NCBI GenBank assembly: GCA_027493935.1
Contig: JAOSJV010000011.1
Coordinates: 380,811 to 444,810 of the forward strand
Length of the DNA stretch: 64,000 nucleotides
Direction of reading: 5' to 3'
Origin: Burkholderiales bacterium
Lineage (GTDB): Bacteria; Pseudomonadota; Gammaproteobacteria; Burkholderiales; SG8-39
Shown: piece after piece, positions 7,799 to 15,248 of the stretch
Position numbering within the stretch: the stretch's first letter is position 1
Layout of the letters: each line of letters starts with the position of its first letter
The notes under the pieces: model-generated
Told to the model about the DNA's origin: nothing
The model's input: only the letters and a program-made list of their open reading frames with translations
The model's database searches: none
Translations under genes and position numbers: made by a program

Positions 7799-9741
7799 TC
7801 GTCGCCACCGCCGGCCACATCGACCACGGCAAGACGCTGCTGGTCAAGGCGCTCACCGGCGTCGACACCGATCGGCTGCCGGACGAGAAGCGCCGCGGCC
7901 TCACCATCGACCTCGGCTTCGCCTACCTGCCGGACGCGGCGGCCGGCACGATCGGCTTCATCGACGTGCCCGGCCACGAGCGCTTCGTGCACAACATGCT
8001 GTGCGGCGTGGCCGGCATCGACGCGGCGCTTTTCGTCGTGGCGGCGGACGATGGGCCAATGCCGCAGACGCTCGAGCACCTCGCCATCCTGGATCTGCTC
8101 GGCGTACGCCACGGCTTGGTTGCGCTGACGAAGATCGACCGCGTGCCCGCGGCGCGCGCGGCCGAGGTGCGCGATGCGATCGTGCGCCTGCTCGCGCCCA
8201 CGACGCTCGCGGCCGCGCGGGTGTTCCCGGTCTCGGCGGTCACCGGCGAGGGCATCGGCGCGCTCGGCGCCGAGCTGCACCGGCTCGCGGCCGCGCTGCC
8301 GCGCCGCGCTGCCGCCGGCAATTTCCGTCTCGCCGTGGACCGCGCCTTCAGCGTCGCCGGCGCCGGTCTGGTCGTCACCGGCACCGTCTTCTCCGGCGCG
8401 ATCGCGACCGGCGACGCCGTGCGCGCGCTCGTCGCCGGCGTCGACGCCCGCGTGCGCAACATCCACGCCCAGAGCGCGCAAGCGGAGCGCGGGCGCGCGG
8501 GCGCGCGCTGCGCGTTGAACCTCGCCGGCGCCGCGCTGAAGGACGTCCAGATCGCGCGCGGCGACTGGCTCGTGCGCGGCGCGCTGCCGCCGCCGGTGCG
8601 CAAGATCGACGCGCGTATCCGCGTCATGGTGGGCGAAGCGCAGCCGCTCCGGCACTGGACGCCGGTGCACGTGCATCTAGGCGCCGCCGCGACCACCGCC
8701 CGCGTCGCCACGCTCGAGGCGGACGCGATCGAGCCCGGAGCGTGCGCGCTCGCGCAGCTCGTCCTCGACCGCCCGATCGGCGCGGTGCACGGCGACCGGC
8801 TGATCCTGCGCGACCAGTCGGCGCGCCGCACGCTCGGCGGCGGGCACGTCATCGACGTGTATGCGCCGCCGCGTGGGCGCGCGAGACCCGAGCGGCTGGC
8901 GGCATTGCGCGCGATGGAGGCCGCCGACCCGGCCGAGGCGCTGAAGGCGCGCCTCGCGGTGCTGGCGGACGCGCGTGCGAATGGGCTCGACCTCAGGCAG
9001 TTCGCGGCGTGTCGCAACCTGACCGGCGACGAGGTGGCCGCGCTCTACGCGCACGCGCCGATGCACCGCGTCGCGGCCGGTGCAAGCGAGTTCGGCTTCT
9101 TGGCCGAGCACTGGCGCGCGCTGCGCGCGCGCGCGCTGGAGACGGTCGCCGCTTGGCACCGACGCCTCCCCGATTCGCCCGGTCCGCCGGAGGCGCGCAT
9201 CCTGGAGGGCGGCCGCCTGCCGCCGGAAGTCGTGGGCTCCGTGGCCGCGGAGCTGGTGCGCGACGGTGCGCTCGCGCGCAGCGGCGCCACGCTGCGGCTG
9301 CCCGCACACCGCTCGACCTTCACGCCCGCCGACGAGGCGCTGTGGCAGCGCATCAGCGCCGTGCTCGGCGCGCAGGCGCAGCGGCCGGCGACCGTGGCCG
9401 AGATCGCCGGGCAGCTCGGCGCGGCGCCGAAGGCGGTTCTCGCCGTACTCGACCGCGCCGCGCGCCGCGGCTTGGCGGTGCGCATCTCGGACACGCGCTT
9501 TTTCCCGCCGCGCACGGTCGCGCGGCTCGCCGAGCTGGCGCAACGTCTCGCCGAATCGAACGCGGAGCGACGCGTCACCGCGGCGCAGTTCCGCGATGCG
9601 AGCGGCCTCGGCCGCAACCTGTCGATCGAGATGCTCGACTACTTCGACCGCGTGCGCTTCACGCGCCGCATCGGCGATGCGCGTATCGTGCTGAAAGCGG
9701 CCGCCGAAGCCTTTGCCGAAGGCGAGCCCGGCGCCCGGTAG
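7795..9741 (+). CDS. selB: selenocysteine-specific elongation factor SelB
   Basis: GTPase that delivers Sec-tRNA(Sec) to ribosomes stalled at a UGA with a SECIS hairpin; 648 aa, full length. G1 is GHIDHGKT at residues 7-14, the switch II region is DVPGHERF, and G4 is TKID. The EF-Tu-like domains follow, then a C-terminal half with repeated winged-helix segments (for example [20 protein letters not shown] and the final [13 protein letters not shown]), which in the family bind the SECIS. The frame is unbroken. The ATG overlaps the selA stop by 4 bases. The tRNA-Sec gene begins 17 bp after its stop. Confidence 0.97.
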   Translation: MIVATAGHIDHGKTLLVKALTGVDTDRLPDEKRRGLTIDLGFAYLPDAAAGTIGFIDVPGHERFVHNMLCGVAGIDAALFVVAADDGPMPQTLEHLAILDLLGVRHGLVALTKIDRVPAARAAEVRDAIVRLLAPTTLAAARVFPVSAVTGEGIGALGAELHRLAAALPRRAAAGNFRLAVDRAFSVAGAGLVVTGTVFSGAIATGDAVRALVAGVDARVRNIHAQSAQAERGRAGARCALNLAGAALKDVQIARGDWLVRGALPPPVRKIDARIRVMVGEAQPLRHWTPVHVHLGAAATTARVATLEADAIEPGACALAQLVLDRPIGAVHGDRLILRDQSARRTLGGGHVIDVYAPPRGRARPERLAALRAMEAADPAEALKARLAVLADARANGLDLRQFAACRNLTGDEVAALYAHAPMHRVAAGASEFGFLAEHWRALRARALETVAAWHRRLPDSPGPPEARILEGGRLPPEVVGSVAAELVRDGALARSGATLRLPAHRSTFTPADEALWQRISAVLGAQAQRPATVAEIAGQLGAAPKAVLAVLDRAARRGLAVRISDTRFFPPRTVARLAELAQRLAESNAERRVTAAQFRDASGLGRNLSIEMLDYFDRVRFTRRIGDARIVLKAAAEAFAEGEPGAR

Positions 9742-9758
9742 AATCGGCGTCGCAGAAC

Positions 9759-9854
9759 GGAAGAGAATCGCACCCCGGTGGGGCGCACGGACTTCAAATC
9801 CGGTGAGGGGCGTCAGACGTCCCTGGTGGGTTCGACTCCCACTCTTTTCCGCCA
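9759..9854 (+). tRNA. selC: tRNA-Sec (anticodon UCA)
   Basis: A 96-nt tRNA including an encoded CCA. It has an 8-bp acceptor stem (GGAAGAGA with UCUUUUCC), the anticodon loop in GGACTTCAAATCC with anticodon TCA, a long extra arm (AGGGGCGUCAGACGUCCCU), and a T arm GTGGG-TTCGACT-CCCAC. The length, eight-base-pair acceptor and large variable arm match E. coli selC closely. The gene lies directly behind selB, completing the decoding set apart from selD, which is not in this window. Confidence 0.96.
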
Positions 9855-9862
9855 CACCCGAC

Positions 9863-9893
9863 GCGAGCGCCGGAGACCCGCCCCGGCGTTCGC
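9863..9893. terminator. hairpin between convergent selC and peroxiredoxin gene
   Basis: An 11-bp stem with one G-T pair (GCGAGCGCCGG / CCGGCGTTCGC) and a 9-nt loop lies in the 63-bp gap between the two convergent genes. There is no T tract. A bidirectional terminator or 3'-end stabiliser is plausible. Confidence 0.4.
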
Positions 9894-9917
9894 GGTCCCG
9901 CGCGCGTGCGCTTGGAC

Positions 9918-10394
9918 CTACTTCTTCGGCAGGGCCTCGTAGAAGTCGATCAACCGCACCACGTCCATCGGCTCGATCCGCCCGAGCGGCCCCGCGCTGT
10001 AGCTCGAGCCCATCACTTCGCCCTGCGCGTTGATCAGAAACTCGGCTGGCTGCATGAAGTTGCGCTTGCCTTCCCACCACGCGCCGATCGCATCGGCCAT
10101 CTCGCGGGTCGCGCCGAACCCGACCGGGTAGCTTACGCCGGCCGCGACCGCCTTCGCCTTGTCGATCGGGTCAACGCTCACCGCGACCACCTTTGCACCG
10201 GCGCGCGCGATCTGCGCCTTCCAGAACTCGAAGCCGGCCAACTGCCGGCGACAGTACGGTCACCAGTGGCCGCGATAGAAGAGCACCACGCGGTACTTCG
10301 CGTCGATCCCGTCCGGGAGGTCGAGCTTTCCACCGTCGACGAGATCGATCGTCAAGCGCGGGAACGCGTCTCCTGCATTGAGCTTCTCTGCCAT
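9918..10394 (-). CDS. peroxiredoxin-like selenoprotein 2 (UxxC), complete
   Basis: Cytoplasmic thioredoxin-fold AhpC/TSA-like protein, 158 aa including selenocysteine at codon 45 (TGA, 10260-10262). The frame reads VVLFYRGHW-U45-PY-C48-RRQLAGFEFW and continues without a break through VVAVSVDPIDKAKAV, YPVGFGATREMADAIG and PAEFLINAQGEVMGSSY to LPKK and a TAG stop. Without read-through the product would stop just before the active site, so UGA must be decoded for function. Cys-containing relatives have RGGWCPYC here. The ATG (10392-10394) is preceded by GGGAG at 6 nt. Expected role: thiol/selenol peroxidase or related redox enzyme. It is convergent with selC. Confidence 0.92.
10233..10262 (-). 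promoter_or_regulatory. bacterial SECIS hairpin after UGA of selenoprotein 2
   Basis: On the minus strand, UGA is followed by 10 nt, then GCCGGC, loop AGUUG (10239-10243) and GCCGGC. The 6-bp stem begins its loop 16 nt after the UGA. Against the hairpin of selenoprotein 1, one stem pair changes from U-A to C-G while the loop is unchanged, which is compensatory variation in a region that also codes for protein. Confidence 0.78.
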
Positions 10395-10438
10395 TCCTTG
10401 CTCCCGGTGCGGGGCGGCAGCCGCCATTCGCCCTCGCA

Positions 10439-10467
10439 AATCTAACCGCAACAGCCGATCGGCACAA
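10439..10467 (-). promoter_or_regulatory. candidate promoter of selenoprotein 2 gene
   Basis: Minus strand TTGTGC (10462-10467), a 17-bp spacer, then TAGATT (10439-10444), about 45 bp before the ATG. Both boxes are partial matches. The 118-bp gap from the upstream operon makes an independent promoter reasonable. Confidence 0.33.
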
Positions 10468-10512
10468 CCCCGGCGCGCACGCCGCCCGGCGCCGCGCCAT
10501 CGCATCGCCGGG

Positions 10513-11055
10513 TCAGCCGCCCGCCGCGCGCCCCAGCGTACGCATGAAGACCTGCATGCCGTAGTGCAGCGCAATGAAGGCGCCGAGTTCCATGATCTCG
10601 GCCTCGCTGAAGTGGCGCTTCATCTCCTCGTAGAACGCCCGGTCGACCTTGCTGGGGTCGAGGTACATCTGGTCGGAATAGCGCAGCGCGATCCGCTCGG
10701 CCTCGCTGAAGCGCGGGTCGTCGTCGTAGTCACCGGAGCCCGCCGCGATCGTCGCCTCGTCCAGACCGGCGTCGAGCGCCCGCTGCGAGCGCAGAGCGGC
10801 GAAGTAGGGATCGCCGGCGAAACGCGCGAGCTGGACGCGCATGACCTCCTTCAGCCTGTGATCGACGTTGCCCTCGTAGTGCGAGTGCAGCATCGCCCGC
10901 AGGAGCGCCTTGGCGTAGTTCGGCACGCGCGCGAGGATGCGCGGGAACAGCGCGTCCGGCACGCCGAGCCCGGCGCAGCGCTCGACGAGCGCGCGCAGCT
11001 CCGGATCATCGATCTCGTCGAGCGCGAGCGGCGCGACGTGCGTGCTCGCGCTCAT
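10513..11055 (-). CDS. carboxymuconolactone decarboxylase/AhpD-like protein lacking CxxC
   Basis: All-helical CMD/AhpD-fold protein, 180 aa, starting MSASTHVAPLALDEIDD. It aligns along its length with the upstream AhpD-like selenoprotein (for example SPRFSPAEKVAIRYADLM with DPRFSEAERIALRYSDQM, and EIVELGAFIGF with EIMELGAFIAL). At the active-site position it reads AGDPYFAALRS where the partner has SCSYUGNVRS, so neither redox residue is kept. Its ATG overlaps the partner's stop (ATGA), indicating coupled translation. A structural or regulatory partner in a hetero-oligomer is inferred. A non-redox CMD activity is the alternative. Confidence 0.85.
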   Translation of the reverse strand: MSASTHVAPLALDEIDDPELRALVERCAGLGVPDALFPRILARVPNYAKALLRAMLHSHYEGNVDHRLKEVMRVQLARFAGDPYFAALRSQRALDAGLDEATIAAGSGDYDDDPRFSEAERIALRYSDQMYLDPSKVDRAFYEEMKRHFSEAEIMELGAFIALHYGMQVFMRTLGRAAGG

Positions 11056-11669
11056 GCGCCCACGGCCGCCAGAGACGCCGGCGCCGCGCCGTAGAGGTGC
11101 TCGGACTCCTCCTGGCTCACCAGCCGCCCGTCGGGGGCGAACATGGGGTAGAACTTCAGTGTTCCGAAGAACGTGTGGTAGCCGATGTTGAAGCCGATGA
11201 ATGCGCCGAGCTCGACGATCTCTTCCTCGTCGTAGTGCTCGCGCAGCTCGGCGTAGAACGCCGCGTCGATCGCGTCCGGATCGGTCGCCATCAGGTCCGC
11301 GTAGCGGATCGCGACCTTCTCGGCCGGGCTGAAGCGCGGGCTCGTTTTGTAATTGTTGATGCCCTCGTCCAGGCGCTCCTCGGTCAGGCCCTGCCGCTTC
11401 GCCGAAGCGGATCGGACGTTCCCTCAATAGCTGCACGAGGCCATCCGCGAGAGCAGCACGCGGATGATCTCCTTCAGGGTGTGGCTGACGCGGCCGGTGT
11501 TGAATACCGTGTCCCAGGCCACGAACATCGCCTCGGCGAGGTCGATGTTGTGGCCCATCATCGCGTGGAACCCCGGGTCCGGCGCGCGGTGCGCGAGGCA
11601 TTTCTCGATGTACGGCCCGAGTTTCGTCTTCTTCAGCTCGTCGATGTCGAGCATCGTGATGTTCGGCAT
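11052..11669 (-). CDS. AhpD-like selenoprotein (CxxU)
   Basis: AhpD/CMD-fold protein of 205 aa with selenocysteine at codon 82 (TGA, 11424-11426). The frame reads LLSRMAS-C79-SY-U82-GNVRSASAKRQGL and continues unbroken through SPRFSPAEKVAIRYADLM, EEIVELGAFIGFNIGYH and PMFAPDGRLVS to its TGA stop at 11052-11054. The UGA takes the place of the second Cys of the AhpD CxxC, which in AhpD reduces the peroxiredoxin AhpC. GAGGAG lies 7 nt before the ATG. It is second in the operon trx - ahpD-like - CMD-like. A peroxidase-reductase role serving the neighbouring peroxiredoxin-like selenoproteins is inferred. Confidence 0.9.
11394..11426 (-). promoter_or_regulatory. bacterial SECIS hairpin after UGA of AhpD-like gene
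   Basis: On the minus strand, UGA is followed by 13 nt, then CCGCUUC, loop GGC (11401-11403) and GAAGCGG. This is a perfect 7-bp stem; opening the top pair leaves loop CGGCG. The loop starts about 20 nt after the UGA and is G-rich, within the usual range for bacterial SECIS. Its sequence is unrelated to the two peroxiredoxin hairpins, as expected for this loosely conserved element. Confidence 0.68.
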
Positions 11670-11680
11670 GTCCGGACTCC

Positions 11681-12009
11681 TCAAACGTGCGTCTCGATCG
11701 CCTTCCTCAGCACCTGCTTGCGGTCGACGCCGGTGCGCGCGTCGACCAGCGTCCCGTCCTTGAAGATCAGCAGCGTCGGGATGCCGCGCACGCCATAGCG
11801 CTCGACCAGCGCGGGATTGCGGTCCGCGTCCACCTTGCCGATCACGACCTGCGGAGGAAGCTCCCCGCCAGGTCGCCGAGGATGCGGGTCATCTGCCTGC
11901 ACGGCACGCACCACTCGGCCCAGAAATCGACCACCGTGACCCCCGGGCGCCGCAGCACGCGGGCGTCGAAGTTGCCCTCGTCGAACTCCTTGAACTGCGC
12001 GCTGGCCAA
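11681..12009 (-). CDS. thioredoxin (WCVPC; one-base frameshift)
   Basis: Small thioredoxin of about 109 aa. VVDFWAEWCVPCRQM holds the redox motif (CVPC instead of the usual CGPC), then VDADRNPALVERYGVRGIPTLLIF with the cis-Pro, and FKDGTLVDARTG. The frame breaks in a CCCC run on the plus strand (11863-11866); adding one G on the coding strand joins LGDLAG to ELPPQVVIGKV, so a sequencing deletion is likely. The TGA seen in the first frame results from that shift and is not a Sec codon. A TTG start is chosen because GGGAGG lies 5 nt upstream. First gene of the operon with the AhpD-like selenoprotein and so a likely electron donor to it. Confidence 0.85.
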
Positions 12010-12038
12010 TCGAACCTCCCAGAGGCCGGACAGGCACG

Positions 12039-12068
12039 ACCATATCCGACGCCCGCGACGCGGGTCAA
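12039..12068 (-). promoter_or_regulatory. candidate sigma70 promoter of the trx-ahpD operon
   Basis: Minus strand TTGACC (12063-12068), an 18-bp spacer, then TATGGT (12039-12044). It is about 30 bp upstream of the TTG start of the thioredoxin gene. The -35 matches five of six and the -10 four of six. Confidence 0.5.
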
Positions 12069-12271
12069 CCGCACGCCACCGGAGTCGCAGGCCCAGGCCG
12101 GCGTCCAGCCCCGGGGCGCCGGCGTGCGTGGGCGGATCACGCGGTATTGTCTCGCGGAGCGCACGCATCCTGGCCGGCCGCGCCTGGCTGCGCTTCCGGC
12201 CGGGATCGGTCACCCCGCACCAGCCTCCTCGCGCGCGACGGTGCGCTGCGCATCGTCGCTACCTACGGGTG

Positions 12272-13030
12272 CTACAGCGTGACCGAGCCGCCGTCCACGG
12301 CGAGCGTCTGTCCGGTCACGAAGTCGCTCGCCGGCGAGGCGAGGAAGACGAGCGCGCCGAGCAGATCGCTCGGCACGCCGCGCCGCTGGAGGGCGCGGCT
12401 GCGGATCACCGCCTCGCTCGGCGCCAGGTTGTGCGGATGCTCCAGCACCGACGGGCTCTCGATCAGCCCGGGCGCGAGCGTGTTGACGTTGACGCCATGG
12501 CGGCCGAGCTCGCGCGCGAGACAGCGCGTGAGCCCGAGGATGGCCGCCTTCGACGTGACGTAGGCGACCATCTCGGTCATGCCCTTGTAGGCGGTGCCCG
12601 AGCCGATGTTGATGATCTTGCCGCGACCGCGGTCGATCATCATCGGCGCCACGTGCTTCGCCATCAGGAACGCGCCCTTCACGTTCACCGCCATCACGCG
12701 GTCCCAGAGCTCGGCCGGAAACGCGTGGAACGGCACCGACGGCAACTCGGCGAAGAGCGCCGCGTTGTTGACCAGGATGCCGACCGGTCCGAGCGCCTGG
12801 GCGACCTCCGCGGCAAACGCCGCCACCGCAGCCTCGTCGCTCACGTCGAACTGCCAGCTGCGCGCCCGGACCCGAAACCTGCGGGCGAGCTCCGCCGCGG
12901 CCTCGCGGCCGTCGCGGATGTCCGCAACGGCGATGTCGGCGCCCTCGCCGGCAAGCGCCTCGCAGAACGCCCGCCCGAGACTGTGCGCGCCGCCGGTGAC
13001 CACGGCCACCGTTCCTGCTAGAGCCCCCAT
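12272..13030 (-). CDS. SDR family oxidoreductase
   Basis: Short-chain dehydrogenase, 252 aa. TGGAHSLGRAF for cofactor binding, LVNNAA, INIGSGTAYKGM (Ser), YVTSKAA (Tyr and Lys of YxxxK), and the C-terminal SDFVTGQTLAVDGG are present. The ATG at 13028-13030 (MGALAG) is taken because GGAGG lies 5 nt before it; an upstream in-frame ATG (MKNGG) is less well placed. Substrate unknown. It sits 262 bp upstream of the thioredoxin operon on the same strand, but a separate promoter candidate precedes that operon. Confidence 0.88.
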   Translation of the reverse strand: MGALAGTVAVVTGGAHSLGRAFCEALAGEGADIAVADIRDGREAAAELARRFRVRARSWQFDVSDEAAVAAFAAEVAQALGPVGILVNNAALFAELPSVPFHAFPAELWDRVMAVNVKGAFLMAKHVAPMMIDRGRGKIINIGSGTAYKGMTEMVAYVTSKAAILGLTRCLARELGRHGVNVNTLAPGLIESPSVLEHPHNLAPSEAVIRSRALQRRGVPSDLLGALVFLASPASDFVTGQTLAVDGGSVTL

Positions 13031-13140
13031 TGCGCCTCCGTTCTTCATGCCGCGTTTCGCACACCCATCCGCGCCCTTGCAGCCACGGGCATGCCGGCCG
13101 AGCATAGCGCAGCCCTCGAGCGGGCGCGCCCGGCAGGGCC

Positions 13141-14475
13141 TTGGGCGGAATCCCACCGCCCGGAGATGCCACCGACACGCTGCGCTGTACCGTGCAATTG
13201 CACACCGGTTGCGCTACCGTCCTCGTTCGGCCGCTGTCGGCGAATGCGGACGCGGTGCGCAAGCTGCCCGGGGTGGTCGACGTCGTGATGCTGGGACACG
13301 GCGTGGCGGTCGTCGCGCACACCTTCGCCGCAGCGCTGACGGCGCGCCACCAGCTGAAAGTGGAGTGGAACAAGGGCTTTCCGGGCGACGCGATCGACAC
13401 CGATCGCGACCTCGATCGGTATCTGGCCGACGGCCGCGACATGAAGCACATCGGCGTGGTCTTCCACTCGGCGGGCGACGCGGCCGGCGCACTCAAGGGC
13501 GCGGCGAAAGTGATGGTCGGCGAGTACCTGAACGATCACGTCTATCACGCGCAGATGGAGCCGATGAACAGCACCGCCAGCGTGCGACCGGACGGTGTCG
13601 ACATCTGGGTCGGCACGCAGGCGCCCACGCGCACGACGCTCGACGTTGCGGGCGCGCTCGGCATCGGCGCCGACAAGGTGCGAGTGCATCAGCATTTCCT
13701 CGGCGGCGGCTTCGGGCGGCGCGCCACCGTCGAGGCGTCGGTGGACGCGGCGCTGATTTCGAAGGCGGTCGGCAAGCCGGTGAAGCTCGTGCTCAGCCGC
13801 GAAGACGACCTCGCTGCGGGAACGTTCCGGCCGATGACCTCGCAGCGCATCGAGGCGGGGCTCGACGCGAACGGCAGGATCGTCGGCTGGCGTCAGCGCG
13901 TCGTCGGCGAGCTCGTCGGCGACTTCGTGTACCGGCCAGGCTACGTCGAGAAGTCGAAGAATCGCGACATCATCTTCATGAGCGGGGCGATGCTCCCGTA
14001 CTACGAGAAGGTGGCGAACGTCCAGACCGAGCACGTGCGCGAACCCGAGCGCACGCGCGTCGCGGCGTGGCGCGGGATCGGCTCGGGCTACACCAAGTTC
14101 GCGATCGAATCGGTGATCGACGAGATCGCGCACGCGCAGAAGGCGGACCCGCTCGCGTACCGGCTCTCGCTCACCGATCACCCGCGCGCGCGCCGGGTGC
14201 TCGAGAAGGTCGCGGTGATGTCGGGCTGGGGCAAGCGGCGCAGCTCGGGGACGGCGCTCGGGCTCGCGTTCGCCGAATACGGGCTGTTCGCGCCCAAGGT
14301 CGGCTCGCTCGTCGCCGCGGTCGCGGAGATCTCGGTCGATCGGCGCTCCGGCCGCATCCGCGTGCACAACTACTGGGCCGCAGCCGACGCCGGGCTCGTC
14401 GTCAACCCTGCCGGGTTCGAGGCGCAGATGGAGAGCGCCATCGTCTGGGGGCTGAGCAGCGCGCTCAAGGCCTAG
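13141..14475 (+). pseudogene. truncated molybdopterin-binding subunit of an aldehyde oxidase/xanthine dehydrogenase family enzyme (IorB-like)
   Basis: About 440 codons resemble the large molybdenum subunit of isoquinoline 1-oxidoreductase-type enzymes. Segments seen are GVAVVAHTFAAALTARHQLKV, MEPMNSTASV, GTQAPTRTTLDV, HQHFLGGGFGRRATVEAS, WRGIGSGYTKFAIESVIDE and AAADAGLVVNPAGFEAQMES. Homology starts abruptly near TVLVRPL and ends just after AIVWGLSSAL, so the N-terminal region and the C-terminal part are both missing (usual length about 700 residues or more). No [2Fe-2S] partner gene is nearby. No start with an RBS is evident. Best read as a remnant. Confidence 0.75.
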
Positions 14476-14502
14476 TCCGGGATACGGGCTTGTCCCGCGC
14501 CC

Positions 14503-14531
14503 GCCCCTTCCCGCCCCGGGCGGAAAGGGGC
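14503..14531. terminator. long GC hairpin between convergent genes
   Basis: Near-perfect inverted repeat GCCCCTTCCCGCCC / GGGCGGAAAGGGGC lies in the 72-bp gap between the truncated Mo-enzyme gene (+) and a class II aldolase gene (-). There is no clear T tract. A bidirectional terminator is likely. Confidence 0.42.
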
Positions 14532-14547
14532 GGCGCACGCGCCGCGG

Positions 14548-15228
14548 CTACTCCGGGTCGCCGTGCGTCAGGTACTCCCACATGCGCTCGTAGATGCGCC
14601 CGGTGCCGATCGCGCGCGCGCACGCCTCCTCGGGCGCGAGCACGGCTGCGTCTTCCGACCTGCCCGCCGCGAGCACGTCGAGCTCGACGCGCGCCGCGTC
14701 TTCCAGGTACCACGCGTGCACGACCGCCTGCTCGAGCGTGGCGCCGGCGGTCACCGCGCCGTTGCCGCGCATCACCACCGCGCGCGCGTCGCCGAGCGCT
14801 GCGGCCACGCCCTCGGCTTGCGCATCCGTGCGGACGAGCTGCGGGTCGTCCCACAACGGCGGGCAGGGCGCGAAGTAGGCGCCGAAGCCGTGGCGCGCCT
14901 GCGGCGTGCGCCGCAGCGTCGAGAGCGAGAGCACCTTGGGCGGCAGGCAGCGCACGATGCCGCCAACCTCCGCGCGCCGGCGGTAGATCGCCTGGTGGAT
15001 GCGCACTTCCCCGAGCACGCCCTCGGGCAGCGGGCCGGAAACCGGAACGAGCGCGCCGGGCTCGCCGGCCGCAATCAGGCCCATCGGGCGCGCGGCGCAG
15101 ACCACGAACCGATGCGCGTCGAGCCGCACGCTGCAGTGACCGTAGGCGTTCACCAGCCCGGCGCGCGCGAGCGCGCGCGCCGCGCGCCGCACGAGTCGCT
15201 GCGCGCTGTCCGGATCGAGGGCGGCCAT
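14548..15228 (-). CDS. class II aldolase/adducin family protein
   Basis: 226-aa zinc-dependent aldolase/epimerase-fold protein. GLVNAYGHCSVRLD is the N-terminal block, RIHQAIYRRRAEVGGIV follows (the family often has HxxIY here), and VMRGNGAVTAGATLEQAV is the conserved glycine block with Asn in place of the usual His (RGHG). Some metal ligands are therefore altered, for example LPPKV where xHxH is usual. Decarboxylases of hydroxyphthalate and fuculose-type aldolases share the fold. It lies 20 bp downstream of the TRAP permease, probably in one operon with that importer. Substrate unknown. Confidence 0.8.
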   Translation of the reverse strand: MAALDPDSAQRLVRRAARALARAGLVNAYGHCSVRLDAHRFVVCAARPMGLIAAGEPGALVPVSGPLPEGVLGEVRIHQAIYRRRAEVGGIVRCLPPKVLSLSTLRRTPQARHGFGAYFAPCPPLWDDPQLVRTDAQAEGVAAALGDARAVVMRGNGAVTAGATLEQAVVHAWYLEDAARVELDVLAAGRSEDAAVLAPEEACARAIGTGRIYERMWEYLTHGDPE

Positions 15229-15248
15229 GCGGCGGTCCGACGGCTGGC

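Noticed and set aside
5269-9741. One very long open frame joining the SDR, SelA and SelB as a single fusion protein
   Set aside because: The C-terminal parts of the SDR and of SelA lie in other frames, stops and starts overlap normally (ATGA at selA/selB), and the long frame exists only because two one-base indels and high GC keep it open.
11842-11850. TGA in the first reading frame of the thioredoxin gene as a fourth selenocysteine codon
   Set aside because: Homology continues in a different frame after the GGGG run, so the TGA is out of frame; the WCVPC motif is already complete and no Cys position coincides with it.
13141-14475. A functional stand-alone molybdenum hydroxylase
   Set aside because: Both terminal regions needed for cofactor binding and the [2Fe-2S] partner are absent.
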